From NCBI RefSeq assembly GCF_028389875.1, contig NC_084665.1, positions 122,840,602 to 122,904,601 on the forward strand: 64,000 bases of DNA, written 5' to 3'. The notes below the pieces were generated by a model. It was not told the DNA's origin. It saw only the letters and a list, made by a program, of their open reading frames with translations, and searched no databases. Made by a program: the position numbers and the translations under genes. The stretch is from Rhea pennata. Lineage: Eukaryota; Chordata; Aves; Rheiformes; Rheidae. Position 1 is the stretch's first letter. Each line of letters starts with the position of its first letter. This document shows, piece after piece, positions 42,125-52,800 of the stretch.

Positions 42125-43276
42125 GAGGAAATTTCAACTTTATTTCCCATTTGAAAGCATTGATTTGTCACAACAAAACAACAAAAGACAATAGCATTTT
42201 TGATCCATTAGAAAAGGATCAAAACCTTTTCAGACCTCAGATTTGCTAAAGACCCATCTCATCTGTACCAACCAATCCTTTGATTAGTACATCGATTGAG
42301 ATGTGGCAGATCTCCATCCATCTGGGTCGACTATGAGGCAAATTTAAAGTGTGCTTTCCCACATCTGCATTGAGGAGTTAAGGCAAGTTCTTTCTTTTTT
42401 ATCCAAGGTCTTTGTCATCCTGTTGCAGGATAGGAAAAAAAGTTTTTTGTTCAGCTCTGGTGACACACAAGCACCGAGGTGGAGAGAACAGCTGTACTGC
42501 AGAAATAGCGTTATGCTCTCCATCTGCCTGGAAGTACAGATAGGAGCTTGATGAATACAGTGTCACTTAATAGAATTTCTTGCAACGAAGGATAGCCAAC
42601 TAGTAGCTGGGTAATATTCATTATTTATGCATCACACCTAAAACGGAATAATTTCAGAACAACCCAGCGCGCTGAACCGTGATTCTTAATGCACTGATAC
42701 GAAAGAACAGAAACGACTTGGGACATTGTAATGACAAGCGAGGACAAATTCCCCTCACAGCCATTTCCACAAAGCCGAGAATCAACCCTTGCATATCACC
42801 GTGTTCCTCTAAGGGTTGCAGTAACACTTACTGTTTCTTATTCCTGACTGCCCGTTCAAGGCTATTTCTCCTCTGGTTTTCATGATGCTTCCTGTGGTCA
42901 CGCTCCAAGACAAAGTTGTCCACGCTTCAAGCTGGTCAGCCAGTAAAGTTCATCTCAAACCAGGATTTCTGTATAAGAATATTTCTCCTTTTCCTCTCAT
43001 TAGCCAGATCCATTGAAGACCACTGTCCACAGCTAGGACTAGGAGAAAAGAAATTTTCAGGTCAGATTAAATTCCTTGCCACATAGATGGAGGTCCCATT
43101 TCAGACAAGAGGTGCTTCAAGAAAATCCTGCAAGAAACCTCGCAGTAGATGGTCATCTTAAAGTCTGAACAGTAAGGACCTGAAACAAAATTCTGCATAT
43201 TCTTTCTAAATTCTTTTTAAGTATTTGCCATTACAAGTCCAGATATGCAGGCATATCAGTCCCATTACAAAGCTCT

Positions 43277-43301
43277 CATATACATACATACATATATATA
43301 C

Positions 43302-43345
<44 letters not shown>
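43277..43345. repeat. (CATA)/(TA)n microsatellite
   Basis: TACATACATACATATATA units grade into a pure TA run of about 35 bases at the right end. Simple repeat. Confidence 0.95.
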
Positions 43346-43348
<3 letters not shown>

Positions 43349-44007
43349 AATAACCATGCCATGTGTTTCAGGTGTAGCAAACTTTTCCGGCTCTGATGAG
43401 TTACGCTCCACATTTACACCCAAGATCACAAGTGGATGACAGACTTTTTCTCTCCCTGTTATACAATGATAAACATTTACATGTGACCTGTTCCTCCAAG
43501 TTGAGCAACAGCATCATCTCAAATTCTTAGCCATGTGCATTCACGGCTTCTGTACCTAGTTTTGCTCAACGAGATAGCTAAAAGTATTAAAAGTAACAGT
43601 GTTGAGTCACAGGACTAGTGATATATCCACCTTTATTTTTCGAGAACATTATGTTGGCAGTGACTCAAGCAGAATTTAAAGATTCCAACTGAGAAAGCAG
43701 AAAAGTTGTAGAACAAGCCTTCATACTCTGTATAGCTATTAGAAAGACACCTTAATTTATCTTAATAAGTACCATTATCCATAATACTTGTTCTCCATTA
43801 AATAGTGCTTGGTGCCTAAGTCACAGGAAAGAAAATATTCATGTTCACTCACACAGAGTTCCTCACTTTCCCAATACCAAGACTGAGTGTAAAATCATCT
43901 ATAGTTCAGTTTGTATTTTTGAGAAAGCATGATCACCTCTGAGAGTAAGGAAAGTAAGGCTAAGAAACTTTTTTTTATAAAATACTATGTAAATGCTGGG
44001 TTTACAT

Positions 44008-44009
<2 letters not shown>

Positions 44010-44045
<36 letters not shown>
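44010..44045. repeat. Poly-T run (36)
   Basis: Thirty-six consecutive T. Read on the minus strand it could be a poly-A tail of a retrocopy, but the adjoining sequence to the right has no AATAAA within about 30 bases and no recognisable gene sequence. Confidence 0.93.
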
Positions 44046-44670
44046 CTGTACCTTTTAAAGCAAAGATCTGTTCCAAAATATGCGTAATTCCTTGCACATC
44101 TTAAGAGGTACTTATCTAGATGGGTTTGCTTCTCTAATAAAGTTTTAAGGTCTCTGTTTGGAAATTCTTACATACCAAAAGTATTTCTGAGGGAGCAAAA
44201 TGGGTTGCCATGCAGCTACCCCCCCCCCCAACGATGTATAATAATATAAAGCCAAACTTGAGTATTTATGTTATTTCAAGTTGTAGAGGCCTGTTTTCCA
44301 TAAAATAGTCCTGATTTTATTAACAGTAGACAAGAATGGTACAATATTCTAACTGACTAGAGGGCTGGGGAGACCAACTTCAAGTTAAGGTGGGGTGAAA
44401 TCAGGTTTTGATCCTTTACACCCTTGGTCTTTAGAAATAATGTAAGTATGCAAAAAAGGAAACAAGAGCTTTGTTATTGAAAGGAACATACTAATTCTAC
44501 AACTATATTTTGACTAAATGATTGCTGAGAGGAAAGATATTACAAATATAAATAACTCTAAAATTAAACCATTCCTCCTTGCTTTTACACGCAGGGCATA
44601 AAAAATGGAAAAAACACATTAAATAAGAATAAATTTTATGGAAAAGGTATTACTCCTCTCTGACAAGCAA

Positions 44671-44694
44671 AATAAACTGCATATGCAGTTTATT
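44671..44694. repeat. Perfect 24-bp palindrome
   Basis: Every base from 44671 to 44694 is matched by the reverse complement, with no loop. The centre is TGCATATGCA and both ends are AATAAA/TTTATT, so a polyadenylation hexamer is present on both strands. No function can be assigned. Confidence 0.9.
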
Positions 44695-45787
44695 ATTATT
44701 ATTCCCTCTATCTTTTTCTCCTCATAAGCCAAGTACATTTGGACATGCTCTTACTAGAAGAAACTCTGCAGGTATCAATATAGAATCAAGATCGATTAAT
44801 GAATAGACTGGAGAAAAGCAGGGAAAGAACTTTGTTCTTTAAAGTCTAAACAGAATTGGCGGTTTCTTTTTGTGGAGAGCAGGAGCACCGCAGCTAATTA
44901 TTTTGAGATAGCTAGAGGGGATTTCCTTGTATAAATACAGCTTAAATTCTTTAAGCCTTGGTAACACAAGAAACCTAACAGAAGCCAGAGGTTTTCCAGT
45001 AGAGGTACAAGATACTAACTCAATGATGTCATCACAGCAATTCCTTCAATGCTTTTTATGGAGCTTTTGAAACTCAAGTTATTGCCTCCATAATGTTTAA
45101 ACATTAATGAATTGCCCTGACATTTAAAATTTAAGAAGTTCACGCGGTCTTGAGTACACAGCTTTGGTCTGCACCAGACGGACTGGCTGGGCTCTGAGTG
45201 GTTTCTGTCACGAACAGACACGGAGTCGGGGACAGACTCACCCTCCGGCATTCCAGAGCAACCCCAGGGCCACACAGAGTCATATTTCTGTGAAGACGAC
45301 AAACAGATCATTTACAGCAGGATTCTGGAGACTTGGGTTGCACTCCTCATTCTGTTCCTTACCCAGTAACCTTAAAGTATCTCTGTTTTACAGATGAGAA
45401 AAACAATATACGTTCTTTTTCTAAACAACTTTGATATCTACAGATAAAAAGATAAAAATAAGGTGCTATTTTATACTTTGTACCAACAGCAGTAGGTTAT
45501 GGGGTGGTGATCTTTAAAACCTGCAGATTGCCACTTCTATTATTTAGCAGCTTAATATCTGCAACATACCTTCAGGATATCTGTATGTCCTGTATGACCT
45601 TCCTGTCTCCACCACAACCACTACCATCACCATCAAATTCACAGCAAGCACTTGTCTTGGGTAAATATTAAACCATGCAAGATTAGTGGACCGCTCCATT
45701 TCCTCCATTTACATATGAGCAGGTGCACTCGATGGCATAAAATTCTGAAGTAATCTGCTAAGGGGCAAGGTAGGGGGGGGAAATTAC

Positions 45788-45847
45788 CTGTGCTAGACTA
45801 CGCTTCCTCTTTGATGAAAGGCAGTTCATCCTTAAGGCTTCTCTCGT
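45788..45847 (-). pseudogene. ADGRF4: ADGRF pseudogene cytoplasmic tail exon
   Basis: This 60-bp exon has acceptor GATCTACAG after a long T-rich tract and donor CACAG|GTAATT. It encodes TREALRMNCLSSKRKRSLAQ, matching the basic juxtamembrane tail after TM7 in ADGRF4 (there IRDALRMRMSSLKGKSRAAE). It is intact and phase 0, 92 bp from the TM7 exon. A further terminal exon is implied by the donor but was not found. Confidence 0.82.
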
Positions 45848-45939
45848 CTGTAGATCAAAAAAAAAAAAATAAATGAGACAGTTTCTCAAAGTGTATAAAA
45901 TCAAAGAACCAAGGGTAGGTGTTGAAGTGACCCAAGTAC

Positions 45940-45981
45940 CTTTCTGTCCAGAAGTGTCCCAAACAACAGGATGAAGAAACC
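45940..45981 (-). pseudogene. ADGRF4: ADGRF pseudogene 42-bp TM7 exon
   Basis: This tiny exon encodes GFFILLFGTLLDRK, the end of the seventh membrane helix. Acceptor is TTTTCTAG and donor AAG|GTACTT. A separate 42-bp exon at this point is a well-known feature of secretin/adhesion-type receptor genes. It is in phase 0 and intact. The intron to the large exon is 708 bp. Confidence 0.88.
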
Positions 45982-46689
45982 CTAGAAAATTGCAAAAGTA
46001 TTAACAGAAACAGTATAAATATATGTTATTTCTTAAATGCTTCTAGACTGTTAGTTCCCTATGGAGGGACGGAATAATATTTTTGTCGGTGTAATAAATC
46101 TCATCACCTATAAATTAGGTAATAGTAATGCTCAAAATGAGCTTATACACCCCAAGTTGCAGAGACTCTCCTGTAATGTCAAGAATGAATATATAATCCA
46201 TGTTTACTCTCATTACAAACTGGACCGACAGGTTAGCTACCAGATTTTTTTTTTCAACCCACTTAACAGCAGCACTGGCCAGGAGCAGCTAAGAAAATCC
46301 GGACATGCAGTGGTATGTCAGCTAACACTGACTTTTACATTAATGAGTTAAATGAAATTATCTTCAATGGTGAGGATCTTCTATATATTTTTGTCAGGTA
46401 CCAAGGATTAGACATTTTTGCAGTTAATGGACACTAACCGTGGTATTTTGTGATCAGTATAACCAAACATTCTAATTCTTCATCTGAATTTACACCAGTG
46501 GGTTTGTTTTCACTACCCATCTGCATCTACCGTGTCAATGCGAAACATCTGGTGCACCCACCACGTAAAATAGTTAAGCTGAAAGGAAAGCTTAGAGCCA
46601 GTTTTTCGTGCACAGAGCATGTTGCACTAGATCGGCTACCTTTTCCCAAGCTCAGCAAAGGTACAGCACATGATATTATACATGCTCAC

Positions 46690-48048
46690 CTGGAAGGTAT
46701 TAAGTAGTGCAGATGTAACATGGAACGCGAGAGTTTTTAATCAACAATCGCCACTAATCCAACCCCCCTGGTGAGGCCTAAAACAGGCGTCTGGAGGGCA
46801 ACGTTTTTGCTAATTCGGATCACGTTGCTCAAATCTGATGACTTGCAAGCTTCTCCAGCAGAGGACCTTCCCATCTTCATCACAACCACCACCACCAGCA
46901 GCAGATTCACAGCAATGATACACAGAGCAGGTTCAATGAAGGCCAAAAGGGCTTTGGTCTCATACCGATTGAGCCAGCAGGCTCGAGCCCTTAAATATCC
47001 ATTCCTTGGTTCAGTAATAGCAACAGTGAGAGCAGATATGACCAGAGAACGTCCATATCCTGTAAAGAATGCTGCATCTATGAACGTAGATCATGTCTTT
47101 AAAAAAACTAACAATCCATAGGGAATCAGGAGGCCTAGGCTAAACATCCAAAAAAACAAGGCAAGATAGAAAAAGTGAAGAAAAAATGTGGCAGCTTCAC
47201 ACAGCTGGTAGTTTTGGGTTGTATCATGCACAACAGCAGCTAAAATGAACAGAATGTCTGCAACAAAAAGCGATGTAGCTGTGTTCACTGAACAAAAGTG
47301 GCGCGTGCAAGTGATTTCAGTTTTTGTAACGTGACGCCAGACAGCAATCTCAACAATAATGCACAGAGCCAAGCTGAAAATCGAGTGGCCAGATCCCACA
47401 CACGTAATGTAATCCAGCACTGCATTTCGTAACTTGGTGGCTGACATAAGATTGGAGAAGGATTTGAGCGTCTGATGGTGATACATGCAGAAGCAAACAA
47501 CGCTGCTGATGTCATCTGACTTAATTTGGCGAGGTCTGTCATCCCATCTCCTTTCAGCAGAGTGCCATCCAACACACTGAGCTTTGACACGCTCCATTTA
47601 TTGACCTATTCAAAGGTAAACAAAATATGCTAAAGTTCTTCTGGCAAAGCCACCGATAAAACCATTCCATCTGCAAAACCAGGGTCCGTATGGCTTGTTT
47701 CTATAATCACTCCAAGAGCTGGAAATGCGATGCTGATGGCTGTGGAAGTTTTAGATAGCTTCACAAGCTTTTCTTCTGGAACGAATACATGCCCAGAGAT
47801 ATTGTCCGAGTTACTGAACTCCACAGAAAAATCAAAGCTTTTCCCTGTAGTATTTTTTTATGTATGTTGTAGCCTTTTGTAGGAACTAATTGTTCCTGTA
47901 TACTTTCTGAATTGTTTGTTAAAAGAAGTTTCCCAGCAAATAAGTTCACTGAGTCTAGTAATATTAAACTAGCATTTCTATCCCTTACAAAGGCCCAGCT
48001 GGAAATGATGGAGCTATCGAGAACATGGTTTGCTATTCCACTGTCACT
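46690..48048 (-). pseudogene. ADGRF4: ADGRF pseudogene large exon: GAIN, GPS and TM1-TM7 start, with multiple lesions
   Basis: Acceptor CTGTTTCAG lies before 48048 and donor TTCCAG|GTGAGC after 46690. The exon is 1359 bp; three missing bases would restore a multiple of three. Frame 1 (48048 to about 47835) carries SWAFVRDRNASL and NLFAGKLLLTNNSE. A one-base loss near 47826-47834 moves it to frame 2 (TAISIAFPALG, VLSVALPEEL), which meets TAG at 47632 and TAG at 47608. Another break at about 47590-47605 leads to frame 3: AQCVGWHS, TM1-TM3 (SLALCIIVEIAVW, SLFVADILFILAA, FFWMFSLGLLIPYG), TGA at 47093, then TM4-TM6 (VAITEP, ACWLN, VNLLLVVVVV, RISKNVA). The conserved TM6 tryptophan in GLTW is Arg. 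TAA near 46740 and a last break precede FHVTSALLNTFQ at the donor. Confidence 0.9.
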
Positions 48049-48809
48049 CTGAAACAGACAAGAAAAAATAAGTTATTTTTGATATTAAAAAGAACAAGTT
48101 GTACTGTTCCAGTGGCAGAGTCTCCAGAAAGGTTCATTTAATTTAAAGAGTGATTTTTGTCAAAGGGGTGTGTTCCCTTTACAACAGCACAGATTCCCGT
48201 GACCCACGTCCACCACACACCACCATCTCATGGGGGAGAGTCACCACGAGAAATTTTCCTTCTCTCTTCACATCATGCTCAAAAGGTGCTGAGCATAAAG
48301 AGTATAAGGTAAAGGTCAGGACAGACATTTAAATTCTATTCTGGAGTCTGACCCATTTGGAAGCTCTGCTTATTTCTCCCTCCCTGCATTTCTTCCTCCA
48401 ACTCTCTGCTTTCTGAGCTTACCAGGGAAGGATTTCTGTTTTCATCATGCAACACACAACAACATAGGTGTGGTACTACTTGAGCATTGCCAAGGCTGCC
48501 TTTTCTACAATGTTATGCTTTAAAAATGAATTCTTTCCTGTACCACTCTCCCATGTTTACAGCAATTGGTGCACACTTTTACTTTTAAAGAAAGCAAATT
48601 CCAACTCTAGCCAAAGCTGAGGATTTCCATCATACATGAGTAGGCCAGATTTTTCGACAACAAAAAAGTGTCCCTCTTTGGAAACTATTTCCAGGTGATC
48701 TCTCTAACTTTCAGTCAGCACTTCACTGGATAGTGTCTATAAGAAAGAAACTGTATGGATGCTCTGTCAAGCTTGGAAACATCCTCTTGAAGCCCACTGA
48801 AGGAAATAC

Positions 48810-49019
48810 CTGCATTTTTCCTTTACTGACATTCCCTGAAACTACCAAGGAGATCTGCTTTAGCAACTCCACTATATCAGCAATATTTCCTGCAATGGCT
48901 GCTGAAGACAAAATATCTGGAATAATGCATGAAAAATTAGCTTGGCACTTCTCATTCCCGTGGTCATCAACATCAGAATATTTTGCTCCATCTCCAGGCT
49001 TCATTGGGCTTCCTTTCCC
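48810..49019 (-). pseudogene. ADGRF4: ADGRF pseudogene exon, start of GAIN-type region
   Basis: This 210-bp exon is exactly 70 codons, phase 0 on both sides, with acceptor TCTTTTGTAG and donor CAG|GTATTT. The translation includes CQANFSCIIPDIL and GNIADIVELLKQISLVVSGN, closely paralleling 'GNIAFIVELLKNISTDLSDN' of ADGRF4. It is open throughout. The acceptor was chosen over an alternative (CTTCCTTCAG near 49078) because only this one keeps the family frame. Confidence 0.85.
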
Positions 49020-49653
49020 CTACAAAAGAGAGATGTCCTCCAGCAATACTAACGTGTCCATGTTCAGAGATTCTCTGAAGGAAGGAAAATAGAATTAACA
49101 AATAGAATGAGGTTAGGGGGCTACTGCTACAGCCAGATAAATTGTAGAATTGTATGTGCAATGAATGTGCTGGAAGGCCTGAAACCCAAGATCAAGAGCT
49201 ATTTGTTAATGAACAAGAAAGTCTTGCCTGCACAACACACACAAAGGAAAGCATAACAACTGCCTGATCCTTGAAATAACTTGAAAAAAGTTATTTTATA
49301 GATGGGGGAGAATTTATCACAAATCATCTAATTATTACATACATTTGTCTTGCTGTTTCCTCAGGTTCACCCTAGTATATCATTATCTCAGCTTATTTCC
49401 ATGTAAAGGACATTAACCAAAGTGAACAAGGCAACTTCATTTCTGAATTACTTTTCCACATAGGAATTTCCCAGGTACCAACTCATTTACTGCCACTTCA
49501 TTTAAGATGAAGTCAGAGAGCGTTACTGTGGTGACAAGTATCTTAGGATCCCATCCTTTCCCCTTTGCTCAGGATTTAAAGGATATGGGGGTAAGAGGGT
49601 CTTTGCAAGAAGTTATGGCCATTGCTGAAGTGGACTTGCAGCAGTTACATCAC

Positions 49654-49814
49654 CTGAAAAAGTGACCGGATATCCAGACTGGCAGAAGCATCTGTGAACA
49701 TTTGCCACCTTCTGTCTTTGCAGACACAGTCTGTCTCCCCATGGAAGGAAGGAGAACAAGGCTGAACACAAACATCTCTGTTATCTTTGCAAGGAATGAG
49801 GCTTAAACACCCAT
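49654..49814 (-). pseudogene. ADGRF4: ADGRF pseudogene exon, N-terminal Cys-rich segment
   Basis: This 161-bp exon has a good acceptor (TTTTCCAG before 49814) and donor (TTTCAG|GTGATG after 49654). The first two bases complete a codon begun in a missing upstream exon (phase 1 intron), and it ends on a codon boundary. The translation contains six cysteines and the stretch VQPCSPSFHGETDCVC followed by RRWQ, which parallels the CxxPCxxDFHGE..CxxxKW pattern of ADGRF4. It has no internal stop, so this exon on its own still looks sound. It lies 634 bp upstream of the next exon. Confidence 0.82.
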
Positions 49815-52800
49815 CTGGAAAATAGGTCAAGCAGATATTGTTCTAAGGGGTATGACAGAATACCATCGTCGATAAGGGTGAGTATCAACCACAGAAAACA
49901 CTTCAAAAAAAATTGACACCAAACTACTCACTGCACCTTGTTGATTACCAATCTTTGATTCCGTACTGAGAAGCTGAAAACTAAGGAAAAGTGGAATGTG
50001 TATATTAAATGTTAAAAATGAGGATAAATCAAAAAAGGGGGACTCCTTGGCACAAACTAGTAAGGAACTTTCAGGGGAACTAGTGAACTAGATAGCACAC
50101 ACCACCACAGCAGCAGACAAAGTCCAAAAGCTTGTATTAAGCTTAAGCTCTCAAGTACACTTATGTTGATGCATAAGGATTTGCTTGTGTCTTTTGCCAA
50201 AAGATAAAGCTGCAGTGGAACAGAATATCAGCAGCTGCTTTGTTCCTCTTTTGACTGGGAAACAACTCCCTGAGCTGGAGGTACCGTGCTACTGCATGCA
50301 GGGCCAGTTACAGCGAGGGTGTACAGGACAGCCAGATTCCTTCTAGGATGGCTGATCAGACCTGGCTTTCACATAATCAAATGATTTATCATCTACCACC
50401 AGGCAGCCTGAGGACTGACTCTTGCCAGTCAGATCATCTTGGTCTGAAATAAAGCTCAGCTATATGATGCCTTTGAAACCACATTGTTATTGCTTTTTAG
50501 CAGAGGCTGAATAGCAGTTTTCTGACACACCAAGAGTAAGGCTGGTTGTGTGCTTGAACTATTTGCTCCTCAGTCCCTGCTGTCTGTGGATCTGCTCAAT
50601 TCTCTCCCTGCAAGCAGTCTGGGTTTTCCACCCTGAAAGTCAACAGGAGACTTTTACCAGCAGAACTGTCCAAGCCATTGCGACACTCAGCCCTTAGTGA
50701 GAGAGATGGTTCTGAATAAACCAGAGCAAATCAGTGATTTCTTTCCTCCCTCCACGAGATTAAGCATTGCAGACTTCTGTGCTGGACAGCAGAGCATTTG
50801 CTGATGCTTTATGGCTTGCAGGGTTTGGCTTCCCGCGTTCGTTTGCTGACTCGCCCCCGGAGCGCTGCGCTGCCCAAAGGACCAGAAAGCGGACTAGCCT
50901 CAGCTCCATCACCACACGTCTACTGCGTTCCTTCTGGGAGGAAGGGACGTTAAATAAGATGACGCCTCTGTTTTCACTTTCAACCAGAACCCAGCTGCTA
51001 GTAAGAGAGCAGCTAAGCACCTTCCCAAAGAACGTCCTTACCAGGCTCACAAGGTGGTTTTTGGACCTTTAACATGTATTAGCTTCTTACTGACAAGTAC
51101 AAATGAGTTGTGAGCTTTTTCTTAAATAAGTCTGGCCAACACTGGAAGCTACCAGGTGAATAGTTTACTGTAAACTGTGAGGTGAAGAGCTTATTAAAAC
51201 ACTTTGGCCCGTGGGCCCCTTTAGAAGTGATTTAGCACAGCTTCTCTGCACAGCGTTTAATTCTGCGGCTCTCCTCAGGCAGCCTCTACTGAGAACTGCC
51301 ATGAGAGACAAGATAGAAAGCTCAGGCCCTCGAGGCTTGGATACCAAACCAGAACGATCATGCGTGGACACAGCCGTCTGCAGGTGCCACCCGGGCCCTG
51401 CCGAAGGCCCTTTCCACCCGCTCTGGGCAGCTTTGATTCAGCACAGCCCAAATTATTTGGTGGTTACAGGCAGCCTCACCGCTGCCTGCTGACTTGAGAC
51501 AACACCCAGCCTTCACCGTCCCCATGATTGCACCTGCGAAGCGAGGAGTCAAGTGTTACTTACCCTGCAGGAAGATTCAGGCCTCTGCCTCCCCCCGGAA
51601 TTTCTTACAGTCCTTGGTAGAAGCTTAGCACCCCGAGATGCAGCTTGTTGCAAACGTACAAACTGGGGGGAAATAATCTGGGAAAGGAAGCAAGGACAAA
51701 TAACATGTTGCATGAATATTAGCAGATGCCGTGCGTGCCGTCAGCTACAAGGGCAAAAGCAACAGCTGCTGCAGATTTGACAGAGCTGAGACACTGACCT
51801 TGAACCACGGGATGTATTAAGCCATGGTCTAAAAAAAAATAAAATATATGAGTTTATTAAAGCAGGAGACAAAACAAAGCAGAACGACAGCTGGATTTCA
51901 GGAAGGACACACACGACACGGCTAGTTACATCAGGGTTTTAATAGAAGCCACTCAGACTTCTTCATAGTAAATATTGATTAGCACAGACTGATTAGCACA
52001 GTTCAAATAGGGGTCCTGCACTGATGGAATAAAGATGTATTTTTGCACTCAGGAAATTCTGGATTCTAACTGCCTGATGGCATCAAAGGGCAAGACACAT
52101 CTGCTAATTTTAGTAAAAAGTCTTCCTGATTTTAAACCTAGTGACCATCACCTCTTCTAAGGAAATAAAATTGATAAGAGAACCAGAAGAGTACAAGATG
52201 TAGCCAGGAAACGCCTACAGATTTCAAGTAAGAATTGTATTGATTTCTGATTTAAATTTTAAATATTTATGGCTTATTCTCAGTCCTAATTCCATTTCAC
52301 ATCTGGGAATCCTTGAGCTGGTCAAGTTTCATCATTAGCAATTCATATTCATTTTATATTTAATCACTGATGTAACTCCACCCAGGGCTGTTATCTTTAA
52401 GCAAGGTAAAAATCTGGGATAGGTCCAGGTACATAAGACCCACCTACCAGTGAAACACTAATCTAGTTTAGTTGCACTGCTTGACTCATCGGGAAACTAC
52501 CCGGAGTCTCAGCACTGTAAAAACACACCAAAATAACCACTACGCAGCAACACACACTTAAGGCAAAACAAGCAACGCAGCAGTAACTCGGTCACTGTAA
52601 GGAAAGAACATGCATATACTGACATGAGTCCACGTGAAAGCACATACATTTATTCCCTATTCTTTCTCCCTAACCCTCTTCTCCTTCCCCCAAAATTACT
52701 GTACTTCAGATTGAGCAGATAAACCACCTAATGCCATTAACAGAAACACACAGTGTAAAAGCAGAGTATCAGACACAGTGATCTCCTTGCCCAACCTCAG

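Larger units (their letters stand above)
39297..45787. other. Intergenic, simple repeats only
   Basis: No exon supported. Contains the repeats listed separately at 41649, 42105, 43277 and 44010 and the palindrome at 44671. The last exon of the receptor pseudogene (cytoplasmic tail and stop) should lie in the right part of this stretch on the minus strand, left of 45788, but could not be identified. Confidence 0.5.
45788..49814 (-). pseudogene. ADGRF4: Adhesion GPCR subfamily F (ADGRF4/ADGRF2-like), decayed
   Basis: Five exons on the minus strand spell an adhesion G-protein-coupled receptor of group F: an extracellular Cys-rich part, a GAIN-type region, seven membrane segments and the start of the tail. 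Phrases shared with human ADGRF4 (GPR115) include AQCVGWHS, VLDYITC, VAITEP, ACWLN, RISKNVA and FFILLFGT. Intact receptors of this group are orphan surface receptors lacking the canonical HL|S/T cleavage site, and none is seen here either. Splice sites are preserved, but the 1.36-kb central exon has stops at 47630-47632, 47606-47608, 47091-47093 and near 46740, plus three net one-base losses, so no full receptor can be made. Position and strand next to CD2AP match the mammalian order. Whether it is the F4 or F2 lineage is uncertain. The signal-peptide exon and the last exon were not found. Confidence 0.88.

Noticed and set aside
42198..42224. Inverted repeat TTTTGATCC / GGATCAAAA with a 9-base spacer.
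   Set aside because: A 9-bp hairpin is expected by chance in AT-rich DNA of this length, and no transcript context supports it.
44010..44045. Poly-T run as the poly-A tail of a minus-strand retrocopy.
   Set aside because: No polyadenylation hexamer close by and no gene-like sequence to its right.
45015..45311. 98-codon minus-strand frame considered as the missing terminal exon of the receptor.
   Set aside because: No similarity to ADGRF tails and no matching acceptor could be defined.
46450..46707. 85-codon plus-strand frame overlapping the receptor exon end.
   Set aside because: It is the antisense of the pseudogene exon end and its intron, with no independent support.
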